A stretch of DNA of 64,000 nt from Pontivivens insulae (GTDB taxonomy: Bacteria > Pseudomonadota > Alphaproteobacteria > Rhodobacterales > Rhodobacteraceae), in contig NZ_OMKW01000001.1 of the NCBI RefSeq assembly GCF_900302495.1, positions 868,001 to 932,000 on the forward strand, given 5' to 3'. The notes beneath the pieces are model-generated. The model searched no databases. It was not told where the DNA came from and worked only from the letters and a program-made list of their open reading frames with translations. Within the stretch, counting starts at the first letter, position 1, and each line of letters opens with the position of its first letter. The position numbers and the translations under genes were made by a program. Shown here one piece after another: positions 15,742 to 25,280 of this stretch.

Positions 15742-17328
15742 ATGCTTCTTGCCCCGATCCTTCAGCGGCATTTCCAACAGATGTTCCAGATGTCCGGCTC
15801 TCAAGCCCGGATCGAGGTCCTGTCGGGGCTGACAGTTGCATTGGCGCTGGTACCAGAGGCGGTGGCCTTTGCCTTCGTAGCCGGGGTCGAGCCGCTCGTT
15901 GGCCTCTATGCGGCCTTCATGGTCGGGCTGATCACGTCGATCATGGGCGGACGCCCCGGCATGATCTCCGGCGCGACCGGCGCGCTGGCGGTCGTAATGG
16001 TGTCGCTCGTTGCGGAACACGGGGTGCAATATCTCTTTGCCACCGTCATTCTGATGGGGATCATCCAGATCATTTTCGGTGCTTTGAAGTGGGGCAAGTT
16101 CATCCGTCTGGTGCCGCAACCTGTGATGATGGGCTTCGTGAATGGCCTCGCCATTGTCATCTTCCTTGCCCAGTTGGAGCAGTTTCAGGTGCGCACCCCC
16201 GATGGTGGCCATGAATGGCTGGGCGGCGGCGCGCTGGCGATGATGCTGGCGCTTGTCGGTCTGGCGATGGCGGTCATCTGGGTGCTGCCCCGGTTCACAA
16301 AGACGGTTCCTGCACCACTTGTCGCCATCTTTGTGGTTTGGGCCGTTGTGGAGGTTTTGGGCCTCGACACGCGTTCGGTCGGTGATCTTGCGAGCATTGA
16401 GGGCGGGTTCCCGACATTCGCGATCCCCACGGTGCCGTTCACGCTGGAAACATTCTACATCATCCTGCCCTACGCCCTGATCCTGGCCGGTATTGGCCTG
16501 ATCGAGAGTCTTCTGACCCTAAACCTGATTGATGAGATCACCGAGACGCGCGGCCGGAACTCGACCGAGTGTGTGGCCCAAGGTGTCGCCAACCTGGTCA
16601 CCGGCTTTTTCGGCGGTATGGGCGGCTGTGCGATGATCGGCCAGTCGATGATCAACATCTCATCTGGGGCCCGTCAGCGCCTTTCCGGCCTTGTGGCGGC
16701 GCTTGCCCTGCTGACCTTTATTCTCGTGGGCTCTTCCCTGATTGAGCAGATCCCTGTGGCCGCACTTGTCGGTGTGATGTTCATGGTCGTGATCGGAACA
16801 TTTGCGTGGCGGACCTTCCAGATCATGCGAAAGGTGCCGACATCGGATGCGATACTGATCGTGGTTGTGACCGGTGTGACGGTGATTGCCGATCTGGCCA
16901 TTGCAGTTGTTGTCGGGATTATTCTGGCGAGCCTCATCCACTCATGGCGGGTCAGCCGCCTCGTCTCGGCCCGGACCTGGCGTGCCGACGATGATAGCGT
17001 GAAGACCTATCACCTGAATGGCCCGGTCATGTTCGCGTCGATTGAAAAGTTCCGTGAACTCTTCACGCCGAAGACTGATCCGCAGCGCGTGATCGCCGAT
17101 TTCACGGAAAGCCGTGTTTGGGACATGTCGGGCGTCGATGCGCTCAAGAGCCTGGCGGAGCGCTATCAGCGTGAGGGCAAGACGCTCGAATTCCACGGTC
17201 TCAGCCCGGATTGCGCACAGCGTCTGGGGGATTACACCCAGCTTGTCGTGCGCGATGAAGAGCATGATCCGAAATACGAGCTGTTCGTCGATCGCGACAA
17301 CCCGCCGGGCGCGCCCGTCGCCCATTGA
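15742..17328 (+). CDS. SulP family inorganic anion transporter with STAS domain
   Basis: 528 residues. The membrane domain begins with LSGLTVALALVPEAVAFAFVAGVEPLVGLYAAF, the SulP signature, and contains the family core ESLLTLNLIDEITETRGRNSTECVAQGVANLVTGFFGGMGGCAMIGQSMINI. About ten to twelve hydrophobic segments end near residue 410, followed by a cytoplasmic STAS domain (about 430-520: VKTYHLNGPVMFASIEKF ... VWDMSGVDALKSLAERY). Members carry sulphate, bicarbonate or other anions. An in-frame TTG at 15727 is possible, but ATG 15742 is preferred. Ends before a strong terminator. Confidence 0.93.
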   Translation: MLLAPILQRHFQQMFQMSGSQARIEVLSGLTVALALVPEAVAFAFVAGVEPLVGLYAAFMVGLITSIMGGRPGMISGATGALAVVMVSLVAEHGVQYLFATVILMGIIQIIFGALKWGKFIRLVPQPVMMGFVNGLAIVIFLAQLEQFQVRTPDGGHEWLGGGALAMMLALVGLAMAVIWVLPRFTKTVPAPLVAIFVVWAVVEVLGLDTRSVGDLASIEGGFPTFAIPTVPFTLETFYIILPYALILAGIGLIESLLTLNLIDEITETRGRNSTECVAQGVANLVTGFFGGMGGCAMIGQSMINISSGARQRLSGLVAALALLTFILVGSSLIEQIPVAALVGVMFMVVIGTFAWRTFQIMRKVPTSDAILIVVVTGVTVIADLAIAVVVGIILASLIHSWRVSRLVSARTWRADDDSVKTYHLNGPVMFASIEKFRELFTPKTDPQRVIADFTESRVWDMSGVDALKSLAERYQREGKTLEFHGLSPDCAQRLGDYTQLVVRDEEHDPKYELFVDRDNPPGAPVAH

Positions 17329-17353
17329 GGGCGCGACACGCGAACCCCTATTG

Positions 17354-17385
17354 ACGGGCGGGTGCTGAGACCGGCACCCGCCCGT
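17354..17385. terminator. Strong 12-bp-stem hairpin between convergent genes
   Basis: ACGGGCGGGTGC (17354-17365) pairs perfectly with GCACCCGCCCGT (17374-17385) around an 8-base loop, followed by TTGGGTCT on the plus strand. It lies between sulP and the convergent lyase-like gene and probably terminates sulP. Confidence 0.85.
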
Positions 17386-17391
17386 TTGGGT

Positions 17392-18492
17392 CTACCTGAC
17401 AAAGCACGGGGCAATGGCGCCGGAAGGCGGGTGTGTCTCGTTTCTCGGGTCGCGTGCATAGGATGATAGCGCCATCAAACCAGCTTGCGCAGAGCGGGCG
17501 GGAAACCGGTCATGGTAGAAGATGATCCAGTTGGCATTTTGCTTTTCGACCCAATCGCGCCGCTGGTTGGTGATCGAATAGGCGCGGAACGACCCGGTAT
17601 CTGGATCCGAATTGCGCGCATATTGAATGATGAGATCCTGATCGCGGGTCGCATCAGCGATATACCGGACCGCGTCATGAAGATCAGTGCCGCCCGACGC
17701 ATAGCTATAAAGATCTACGCCTTGCCCTGCCGCCATTTCCGCCATGGCCACCAGTGATGAAACAGCGGTGTTGACGTAGTGGATCGCGCTGCCGCCCCGC
17801 TCCGTATCGCCGGGGATCGAGCCGTCAGGGCGCATCGCGTCTATGCCACGTTGATAGATACGCACGGCCCTGTTGAATGCGTCTGTATTTTCTGCGGCGA
17901 TGCCGTAGGCCATAAGCCCGACGCCGTAGAGAAATTTCTTGTTTTCATTCCAGCCCCGCATGCGCGGGTTGTTGCCCGTACGCTCAAGCACACGGTCCAG
18001 CCAGCCTTCGACAATTGCCTGCTCGTCTGGGGAAAAGCTGGATTTCCATGTGCCGTAGGCGATGGCCGTTGGCGCGATGGTGTGTGCGGTGAAGTAGACG
18101 GTCGCAGGACCACTGTCGCGGCCAGCGTTCCAATCACGTGGCCAGCGCAGAGCGTCAGCACGCGCCCACGCCAGAATACTCTGCCGCAACTGCGCCTCCG
18201 CTGCGGGGTCGGAGGCGGCGCGCACCGTCAGGGTCTGCATGGCTGCTGCGAACCCATCGAGCGCGGTAGACATCGGATCTGTCTCCGCCCCGTAATATTC
18301 GTCCCTTGGATCCACGATCTCCCATGGTGGCGTTGGCGTGTCCCGGTCAACCGAGCAGCCCGGCAACGGTGCTCCAAACGGTTGGCTGCTGGCAAAACTC
18401 ATGGAGGCAGTTGGTGAACTGCCTGCGGTTTGCGGCCCGCAGGCTGCCAGAACAGCCAAAAGTGGGAGTGTGGTGAGCGTCACGGCACGCAT
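17392..18492 (-). CDS. Alginate-lyase-like (PL5-type) lipoprotein
   Basis: 366 residues. Lipoprotein signal with lipobox LAAC (Cys18). The mature part is all helical, and the segments RMRGWNENKKFLYGVGLMAYGIAAENTDAF and DGSIPGDTERGGSAIHYVNTAVSSLVAMAEMA resemble the alpha/alpha-barrel core of polysaccharide lyase family 5 (AlgL/A1-III). Arg232 and Tyr239, separated by seven residues, match the catalytic Arg/Tyr pair of that family. The family Asn-His pair appears here as Asn184-Lys185, so activity as a classical alginate lyase is doubtful. It might bind or cut another uronic polymer. Monocistronic. Confidence 0.68.
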   Translation of the reverse strand: MRAVTLTTLPLLAVLAACGPQTAGSSPTASMSFASSQPFGAPLPGCSVDRDTPTPPWEIVDPRDEYYGAETDPMSTALDGFAAAMQTLTVRAASDPAAEAQLRQSILAWARADALRWPRDWNAGRDSGPATVYFTAHTIAPTAIAYGTWKSSFSPDEQAIVEGWLDRVLERTGNNPRMRGWNENKKFLYGVGLMAYGIAAENTDAFNRAVRIYQRGIDAMRPDGSIPGDTERGGSAIHYVNTAVSSLVAMAEMAAGQGVDLYSYASGGTDLHDAVRYIADATRDQDLIIQYARNSDPDTGSFRAYSITNQRRDWVEKQNANWIIFYHDRFPARSAQAGLMALSSYARDPRNETHPPSGAIAPCFVR

Positions 18493-18612
18493 GGAAACCT
18501 CCGTCCTTGTCAGGGTTACGTTGGGACAACTCTAACAAGGACAATTCCGCGCGTCCTAGCCCGTTGGGGTGATAAACTAGTCCAAACCGCTAGGACTGAT
18601 GACGACAGACCA

Positions 18613-18646
18613 CAAAAAAACCGCCCCAGACAAGCCGGGGCGGTTT
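18613..18646 (-). terminator. Intrinsic terminator of pntAB
   Basis: AAACCGCCCC (18618-18627) pairs with GGGGCGGTTT (18637-18646); the A-run at 18614-18620 is a T-run on the minus strand, 23 bp beyond the pntB stop. Confidence 0.92.
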
Positions 18647-18668
18647 ATCCGTTCGTGACGGCTGACGC

Positions 18669-20159
18669 TTAGCTGATCTTGGCCAGCAATCCGTCCAGTG
18701 ATGCTTTCGCGTCGCCATAGAGCATGCGGCTGTTCTCTTTGAAGAAGAGCGGGTTTTCGATGCCCGAATAGCCCGTGCCCTGACCACGTTTAGAGATGAA
18801 GACCTGCTTGGCCTTCCACACTTCCAGAACCGGCATGCCGGCAATGGGGGAGTTCGGGTCCTCTTGCGCGGCCGGGTTCACGATGTCATTCGCGCCGATG
18901 ATCATCACGACATCCGTTTCCGGGAAGTCGTCATTGATCTCGTCCATTTCCAAAACGATGTCGTAGGGCACCTTCGCTTCAGCCAGCAGCACGTTCATGT
19001 GGCCGGGCAGGCGACCCGCGACCGGGTGGATCGCGAAGCGTACTTCCTTGCCCTTGGCGCGCAGGCGCTTGGTCATCTCGGACACAGCGGACTGAGCCTG
19101 TGCAACGGCAAGGCCATAGCCCGGCACGATCACAACGCTGTCGGCTTCTTCAAGGGCGTTGGCAACGGCATCCACATCCGTGGCCACCATTTCCCCGTCG
19201 ATCTCCATCGCCGGGCCACTCTCGCCGCCGAAGCCGCCGAGGATGACGCTCACGAACGAGCGGTTCATCGCCTTACACATGATGTAGCTGAGGATCGCAC
19301 CTGACGAGCCGACCAGCGCACCGACCACGATCAGCAGATCATTGCCGAGCGAGAAGCCGATGGCCGCAGCGGCCCAGCCGGAATAGCTGTTCAGCATCGA
19401 CACGACGACCGGCATGTCCGCGCCGCCGATCCCCATGATCAGGTGATAGCCGATGAACAGCGCCAGCAGCGTGATGATGATCAGCGCCCAGGTGCCCGCG
19501 CCGCCCAGATAGGCCGCCGCGAAGATGACAGACAGAACCGCCGCCGTCGCGTTGAGCAGGTGACCACCCGGCAGCTTTTTCGCCGCCGTGTCGACCTTCC
19601 CGGCCAGCTTGCCATAGGCAATGACAGACCCGGTGAAAGTGACAGCACCGATCCAGATGCCCAGCACCAGTTCGACCCGCAGGATGCCAATCTCGACACT
19701 CGTTTTCTTGGCGATCAGCTGTCCGAAGGAAGACAGACCTTCGTACGCTGCCAGCGAGGCATAGGCATAGCCATCACCCGCAGTTCCGCCGAGGGTCAGA
19801 CCCTCTTCAGCAAATACACCTGTCAGGGTGGAGATCATGATATGTGCGTTGAAGCCAACGAATACGGCTGCCAGACCCACGAGGGAGTGCATGGCCGCCA
19901 CCAGTTCGGGCATTTGTGTCATCTGCACCCGGTTGGCCAGTTGCCAGCCGATCAGACCGCCCATGCCGATCAGGATCAGCGTCAGAAGCCACAGGCCAGA
20001 GCCTGGCCCCATCAGAGTGGCCAGCACGGCCAGTGCCATACCGGCAATGCCATACCAGACCGCGCGTTTCGCGCTTTCCTGACCGGACAGACCGCCAAGC
20101 GAAAGGATGAAGAGGATCGCAGCGACCACATAGGCCGCGATGAGAAGTGCGTTTTCCAT
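18669..20159 (-). CDS. pntB: NAD(P) transhydrogenase subunit beta
   Basis: 496 residues. Nine or so membrane segments in the first 290 residues (domain II) are followed by the NADP(H)-binding domain III with [56 protein letters not shown] and [16 protein letters not shown], all diagnostic. With PntA it forms the proton-pumping transhydrogenase that makes NADPH from NADH. It follows pntA by 18 bp on the same strand. Confidence 0.97.
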   Translation of the reverse strand: MENALLIAAYVVAAILFILSLGGLSGQESAKRAVWYGIAGMALAVLATLMGPGSGLWLLTLILIGMGGLIGWQLANRVQMTQMPELVAAMHSLVGLAAVFVGFNAHIMISTLTGVFAEEGLTLGGTAGDGYAYASLAAYEGLSSFGQLIAKKTSVEIGILRVELVLGIWIGAVTFTGSVIAYGKLAGKVDTAAKKLPGGHLLNATAAVLSVIFAAAYLGGAGTWALIIITLLALFIGYHLIMGIGGADMPVVVSMLNSYSGWAAAAIGFSLGNDLLIVVGALVGSSGAILSYIMCKAMNRSFVSVILGGFGGESGPAMEIDGEMVATDVDAVANALEEADSVVIVPGYGLAVAQAQSAVSEMTKRLRAKGKEVRFAIHPVAGRLPGHMNVLLAEAKVPYDIVLEMDEINDDFPETDVVMIIGANDIVNPAAQEDPNSPIAGMPVLEVWKAKQVFISKRGQGTGYSGIENPLFFKENSRMLYGDAKASLDGLLAKIS

Positions 20160-20177
20160 TTGTCGTGTTCCCCGCGC

Positions 20178-21755
20178 TTACGATTTCTGGAACATCGCGA
20201 GCATACGCCGCGTGACCATGAAGCCGCCGAAGATGTTGATGCCACACATGAAGATGGCCAGCGCCGCAAGCAGTGCGATCAGTCCGCTGGAAGAGCCGAC
20301 TTGCACCAGCGCACCCAGAATGATGATCGACGAGATCGCGTTGGTGACCGCCATCAGTGGCGTGTGCAGCGAGTGGCTGACATTCCAGATCACCTGGAAG
20401 CCGATGAACACGCTGAGCACGAAGACGATGAAGTGCTGCATGAAGCTCGCCGGCATGCCCGGAATCGAGCCGATCAGCAACAGAAGGGCAGCACCGCCTG
20501 CGAGCAGGCCCACTTGCGTCTTGGTCTGCTGTTTGAAGGCCGCAACCTCTGCCGCGCGCAACTCTTCTGCGGTCGGCTCTGGCACCTTCTCTTTCTTGAC
20601 TGCCGCAATCGCCTTGGTCTTTGGCGGCGGCGGCGGGAAGGTGATCTCACCCGCATGGGTCACGGTCGCCCCGCGGATCACGTCATCTTCCATATTGTGG
20701 TTGATAACACCGTCCTTTTCGGGCGTGAGATCATCCATCATGTGACGAATGTTCGTCGCGTAGAGGGTCGAGGATTGCGTCGCCATACGGCTGGGCAGGT
20801 CGGTGTAGCCGACAATCGTGACGCCATTCGCCGTCTCGATTTTCTCACCTTCGACCGTCAACTCGCAGTTGCCGCCTTTTTCAGCGGCAAGGTCCACGAT
20901 GACCGAGCCGGGCTTCATCGCCTCGACCATGTCCTTGGTCCAAAGCACCGGCGCATCGCGGCCGGGGATCAGAGCGGTGGTGATGACAATATCGATCTCA
21001 GGCGCAAGCTCGCGGAACTTCTCCAGCTGCTTTTCGCGGAACTCAGGTGAGGACGGTGCTGCATATCCACCCGTCTCTGCCCCGTCGGTCTGCTCTTCAT
21101 CGAAATCGAGGAAGACGAATTCCGCCCCCATCGATTCGATTTGCTCTGCCACTTCGGGCCGTACGTCGAACGCATAGGTAATCGCACCCATCGAGGTCGC
21201 GGCACCGATGGCCGCCAGACCGGCGACGCCTGCACCGACGACCAGAACTTTTGCCGGAGGCACCTTGCCCGCTGCCGTAATCTGACCGGTGAAGAAGCGG
21301 CCGAAATTGTTCGAGGCTTCGACCACGGCGCGATAGCCGCCGATATTGGCCATCGAGCTGAGCGCATCCATCTTCTGCGCACGGCTGATGCGCGGCACCA
21401 TATCCATGGCGATGGTCGTGGCACCTTTCGCCTTAAGTGCCTCAAGCAATTCAGCATTCTGGGCCGGCCAGATGAAGGAGATGATGGTCTGGCCATCGCG
21501 CACATGCGCGACCTCGGCCATCTCGGGCGCGCGCACCTTCGAAATCACGTCCGCAGCAGCATAGACGGCGGCGGCGTCCGGCAGGACCTCCGCGCCAGCC
21601 TCGGCATAGAGGGCGTCATCGAACCGCGCAGCCTCACCGGCTCCCGCTTCGATCACACATGTATGGCCCAGCTTCGTCAGCTGCGCGATGCTCTGCGGCG
21701 TCATGGCGACACGGGCCTCGCCGGGCCATGTCTCCTTCAGCGCTCCGATCTTCAT
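20178..21755 (-). CDS. pntA: NAD(P) transhydrogenase subunit alpha (fused form)
   Basis: 525 residues. Domain I (MKIGALKETWPGEARVAMTP ... VLVVGAGVAGLAAIGAATSMGA ... FDVRPEV) binds NAD(H). A charged/Pro-rich linker (about 370-410) leads to four C-terminal membrane helices (GGAALLLLIGSIPG ... HFIVFVLSVFIGFQVIWNV). Thus domain I and the alpha2 membrane part are one polypeptide, as in E. coli, unlike the split PntAA/PntAB of Rhodospirillum. ATG 21755 follows AGGAGA. Divergent from mutL with a palindrome in the gap. Confidence 0.97.
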   Translation of the reverse strand: MKIGALKETWPGEARVAMTPQSIAQLTKLGHTCVIEAGAGEAARFDDALYAEAGAEVLPDAAAVYAAADVISKVRAPEMAEVAHVRDGQTIISFIWPAQNAELLEALKAKGATTIAMDMVPRISRAQKMDALSSMANIGGYRAVVEASNNFGRFFTGQITAAGKVPPAKVLVVGAGVAGLAAIGAATSMGAITYAFDVRPEVAEQIESMGAEFVFLDFDEEQTDGAETGGYAAPSSPEFREKQLEKFRELAPEIDIVITTALIPGRDAPVLWTKDMVEAMKPGSVIVDLAAEKGGNCELTVEGEKIETANGVTIVGYTDLPSRMATQSSTLYATNIRHMMDDLTPEKDGVINHNMEDDVIRGATVTHAGEITFPPPPPKTKAIAAVKKEKVPEPTAEELRAAEVAAFKQQTKTQVGLLAGGAALLLLIGSIPGMPASFMQHFIVFVLSVFIGFQVIWNVSHSLHTPLMAVTNAISSIIILGALVQVGSSSGLIALLAALAIFMCGINIFGGFMVTRRMLAMFQKS

Positions 21756-21840
21756 GGAGATGTCTCCTCTCATCAGGCGAAATTTATGCTGCAATGCCAC
21801 AGGCTGCAGGGATTTGAAAGTCAGGCCAGCGTGAGTCGTG

Positions 21841-21872
21841 GCGTAATTAGGAAATTTTGTTTCCTGTTACGC
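21841..21872. promoter_or_regulatory. 32-bp interrupted palindrome between pntA and mutL
   Basis: Arms GCGTAA (21841-21846) and AGGAAA (21849-21854) are mirrored by TTTCCT (21860-21865) and TTACGC (21867-21872). The centre is five bases. It sits 86 bp upstream of pntA and 75 bp upstream of mutL, the position expected for an operator controlling the divergent pntAB promoter. No T-run follows, which argues against a terminator. Confidence 0.6.
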
Positions 21873-21946
21873 AGGGGCAGGCTTTTCGGTTCTTGCGCGC
21901 AGGTTCCGGGTGGGCGACTCGGACGCGCCCTGCTAGAAATAGTGGC

Positions 21947-23818
21947 ATGACCCTTCAGGACCGCAACATAAGCCCATCGCGCCGCGCCATACGGCAGCTG
22001 GATGAGACCGCTTCCAACCGCATCGCCGCCGGGGAGGTGGTGGAGCGTCCCGCAAGTGCGATCAAGGAACTTGTGGAAAATGCGCTCGACGCAGGGGCGA
22101 CCCGGATCGGGGTCGAGATCGCGGATGGCGGCAAAACGCTGATCCGTGTCACCGATGACGGGCACGGAATACCGCGCGAAGAACTGAAGCTGGCGCTGTC
22201 GCGCCATGCGACGTCCAAGATCGACGGAACCGACCTGCTCAACATTCACTCCTTTGGCTTCCGGGGCGAGGCGCTGCCATCTATCGGAGCCGTGGCGCGT
22301 CTGCGCATCGCCAGCCGCGTGTCAGAGGGCGAGGCGTGGGAGTTGAACGTGAACGGCGGCAAGCTGGGTGAGGTCGCGCCCTGCTCGCTACGCGGTGGCA
22401 CTGTGGTCGAGGTGCGGGACCTGTTCCATGCCACACCGGCACGCCTCAAATTCCTGCGCTCGGATCGCGCAGAAAATCAGGCGATCAGCGATGTGTTGAA
22501 GCGCTTGGCGCTCGCCGCTCCGGATGTCGCGTTCACCTTGACCGACACCGGCACCGGCAAGACGACATTCAAGGTGGAACGGCATCAGGGCGATTTGATC
22601 GACGCCCATCTTGCACGCATGGAGGCGATCCTCGGCCGGGATTTCGCGACCAACGCACTCGTCATCGATGCGGAGCGTGAGGGGATCACCCTCACCGGTT
22701 TTGCAGCACTGCCGACCTATTCACGAGGGGCCGCAGTCGCGCAGTTTCTGTTCGTGAACGGACGCCCGGTGCGCGACAAGGTGCTTCTGGGGGCGTTGCG
22801 CGCAGCCTATTCCGATTTCCTGAGCCGTGACCGCCACCCGGCCGCGTGCCTGTTTCTGACCTGCGATCCAGAGCGGGTGGATGTGAATGTGCATCCAGCC
22901 AAGACCGAGGTGCGGTTTCGTGAGCCGGGGATAGCGCGCGGCCTGATCGTCAGCGGCTTGCGACACGCACTGGCCGGGGCGGGGCATCGTGCTTCGACCA
23001 CTGTGAGTGATGCGACGCTTGGCGCCCTGCGTCCGGCCACGGCGCCTGGCGCTCCGATCTATCAGATGGATCGCCCGTCTTTGGGCGCGCGCTCCGCCTC
23101 CTACCGGATGCAAGCACCTGATCATCAGCCCGCACCGGGCTTTGCAGAGTTGCAGAACGGTGACTGGTCCTCCGCCCGAATGGAAGAGCCTGAGGCCACC
23201 GGGGTTCTGGATGAAACGGCTCCAGCCGATCCGGCGGACCTGCCACTTGGCGTTGCCCGCGCGCAATTGCACGAGAACTATATCCTCGCCCAGACCACGG
23301 ATGGCATGGTGCTGGTGGATGCCCACGCCGCCCATGAGCGGCTGGTCTACGAACGGTTGAAGCGGCAGATGGCAGAGCGCGGCGTCGTGTCTCAGGCGCT
23401 GCTGATCCCCGACATCGTGGAGCTTTCGCCAGAGGACGCGGCACGCCTGATGGCGGCAGCCGACGATCTCGCCCAGCTTGGGCTGCGATTTGAGCCGTTT
23501 GGCGGCGCGTCCGTCGCGGTTCAGGAGGTTCCCGCGCTGTTGGGCCAGCCCGATGCCCGCGCCCTGATCGCGGATATTCTCGACGAGCTTGCCGATACAG
23601 GTGCCACCACCGCACTGGCGGAGCGGCTTGACGCGATCCTGTCGCGCATCGCCTGCCACGGCTCCGTGCGGACAGGTCGGCGGATGCAGGCGGCAGAGAT
23701 GAATGCCTTGCTGCGAGAGATGGAGGCGACCCCCCATTCGGGGCAGTGCAACCACGGTCGACCAACATATGTCGAGCTGAAGATGACGGATATCGAGCGG
23801 CTCTTCGGGCGGAGCTGA
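21947..23818 (+). CDS. mutL: DNA mismatch repair endonuclease MutL
   Basis: 623 residues. GHKL ATPase motifs are in order: [26 protein letters not shown] (motif I), VTDDGHGI (II), HATSKI and [14 protein letters not shown] (III). The transducer-domain motif [13 protein letters not shown] follows, then a variable Pro-rich linker (about 330-430). The C-terminal dimerisation/endonuclease domain includes [16 protein letters not shown], near the zinc-site region, and ends [23 protein letters not shown]. MutL couples MutS mismatch recognition to strand removal. Confidence 0.97.
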   Translation: MTLQDRNISPSRRAIRQLDETASNRIAAGEVVERPASAIKELVENALDAGATRIGVEIADGGKTLIRVTDDGHGIPREELKLALSRHATSKIDGTDLLNIHSFGFRGEALPSIGAVARLRIASRVSEGEAWELNVNGGKLGEVAPCSLRGGTVVEVRDLFHATPARLKFLRSDRAENQAISDVLKRLALAAPDVAFTLTDTGTGKTTFKVERHQGDLIDAHLARMEAILGRDFATNALVIDAEREGITLTGFAALPTYSRGAAVAQFLFVNGRPVRDKVLLGALRAAYSDFLSRDRHPAACLFLTCDPERVDVNVHPAKTEVRFREPGIARGLIVSGLRHALAGAGHRASTTVSDATLGALRPATAPGAPIYQMDRPSLGARSASYRMQAPDHQPAPGFAELQNGDWSSARMEEPEATGVLDETAPADPADLPLGVARAQLHENYILAQTTDGMVLVDAHAAHERLVYERLKRQMAERGVVSQALLIPDIVELSPEDAARLMAAADDLAQLGLRFEPFGGASVAVQEVPALLGQPDARALIADILDELADTGATTALAERLDAILSRIACHGSVRTGRRMQAAEMNALLREMEATPHSGQCNHGRPTYVELKMTDIERLFGRS

Positions 23819-23911
23819 GTTTCGGTATAATTCCGCATGCCCATGTATTCCTTGCACGCGGGCGGTATGCACTAGATGTATCCGGGACAGACCAGTCGCC
23901 GGAGGCACATC

Positions 23912-25216
23912 ATGCCCAGCCACGCCATTGCCGATTTGCCCGATCGCGCCGCGCTTTCCAACGAATTGCACGCCCGTCCGTTTCCGGAGTTGAAGGCCCC
24001 TGGCCGGGCGGCGCATGTCGCCATCATGGCCGATGGCGGCCCGAACCGGGATGGTGAGGCAGAGCGGGACCACCTGCGCGCGCTGCTCGACCGGTTCGGG
24101 GCGCAGCACCCCGCGCCGGATGCAAATCACTGGTCTGGCCCATTGGGGCGCGCGTTCCTGAAATGGGAGCGTCACACCGAATTCATGACCTACACCCTAT
24201 TCGCCGAAGGTTTGGGTGATCGCCCGTTCGAGGGGGAACTGTTCGCCCATTTTCCCACCGACTGGCTGCAACAGGCCCCGGGACGTCTGCTGACCTCCTG
24301 CCTTGTGCGGGTTGAGGTCGCAACCGACGATCAGGAAGCGAAAGCCCGGGTCAAAAACGGGCTCAGCACCCATTTCGCGGCAGAGAGCTTTTCAAAATCC
24401 CACGTCCTCGACAGTGCCGCCACGGTGATGAGTGATTTTCGGATGCAGGAAGGCGGGCATATCCGCTTTGCCGTCCTCGCGCGTCCCTCTACCGGACCTC
24501 GCCGGATCGGACGGATCGTGCAGCGCCTGCTGGAAATCGAGACCTATAAGAGCGCGTCCATGCTCGCACTTCCTGTGGCGCGCGATGTGTCCGGCAAAGT
24601 CGGGCAGCTGGACAGGGAGTTGAGCGATCTGGTCCGTGGGATGAGCGCGCAGGACGGTGACGATGCCGCCGCACTCGACCGCCTGCTGTCCATGTCGGCG
24701 GATATCGAGGCATTGGGCGCCGACACCGCGTTCCGCTTCGGCGCGCGTGGCGCGTACGCTGCGATCGTGAACCAGCGGATCGAGGTGCTGCGCGAGACCC
24801 GTATCGGGGGCGGTCAGACCTTCGCGGAATTCATGATGCGCCGCTACGAACCGGCCATGCGCACTTGTGAAAGTGCCGAGCGACGGTTGGTGGACCTCGC
24901 CCTGCGCACGGAACGGGCGGCAAACTTGCTCCGCACCCGGGTCGATGTGAACCTTGCGCGTCAGAATGCCAAACTGCTGGAAAGCATGAATAGCCGCGCC
25001 GCCCTGCAACTGCGTTTGCAGGAAACGGTTGAGGGCCTGTCGATTGTTGCGATCAGCTATTACGCGGTTGGACTTGCGGCCTATTTCTTCACCCCGTTTG
25101 GGGAGATGGCGGGGCTGGGCAAGGCCTGGTTGCTCGCGCTGATCGCGCCGGTCGTTGTTGCAGGCGTGTGGTTCGCCCTTCGCCGTATGCGAAAGCGTCT
25201 GGAAAAGGGTGAATAG
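23912..25216 (+). CDS. DUF3422 family membrane-anchored protein
   Basis: 434 residues from ATG 23912 (GGAGG six bases upstream). The opening PDRAALSNELHARPFPELKAPGRAAHVAIM and the segments RRIGRIVQRLLEIETYKSASMLALPVAR and TFAEFMMRRYEPAMRTCESAERRLVDLALRTERAANLLRTRVDV match DUF3422, conserved in proteobacteria and without known function. A coiled-coil-like stretch is followed by two C-terminal membrane helices (ISYYAVGLAAYFFTPFG and LLALIAPVVVAGVWFAL). Convergent with the second ureohydrolase. Confidence 0.9.
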   Translation: MPSHAIADLPDRAALSNELHARPFPELKAPGRAAHVAIMADGGPNRDGEAERDHLRALLDRFGAQHPAPDANHWSGPLGRAFLKWERHTEFMTYTLFAEGLGDRPFEGELFAHFPTDWLQQAPGRLLTSCLVRVEVATDDQEAKARVKNGLSTHFAAESFSKSHVLDSAATVMSDFRMQEGGHIRFAVLARPSTGPRRIGRIVQRLLEIETYKSASMLALPVARDVSGKVGQLDRELSDLVRGMSAQDGDDAAALDRLLSMSADIEALGADTAFRFGARGAYAAIVNQRIEVLRETRIGGGQTFAEFMMRRYEPAMRTCESAERRLVDLALRTERAANLLRTRVDVNLARQNAKLLESMNSRAALQLRLQETVEGLSIVAISYYAVGLAAYFFTPFGEMAGLGKAWLLALIAPVVVAGVWFALRRMRKRLEKGE

Positions 25217-25220
25217 ATCC

Positions 25221-25280
25221 TTGCCAAATTAGGTAAAATTGAGGTTTCGCGTGCGAAACCAAAAGCTTACCGATTGGCAA
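25221..25280. terminator. 60-bp nested palindrome at a convergent gene junction
   Basis: Three nested arm pairs: TTGCCAA (25221-25227) with TTGGCAA (25274-25280), GGTAA (25232-25236) with TTACC (25267-25271), and GGTTTCGC (25243-25250) with GCGAAACC (25253-25260). The inner two stems are separated by equal 6-base internal loops. The TTACC arm contains the stop of the ureohydrolase gene. Probably a bidirectional transcript end for DUF3422 and speB2. Confidence 0.65.
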
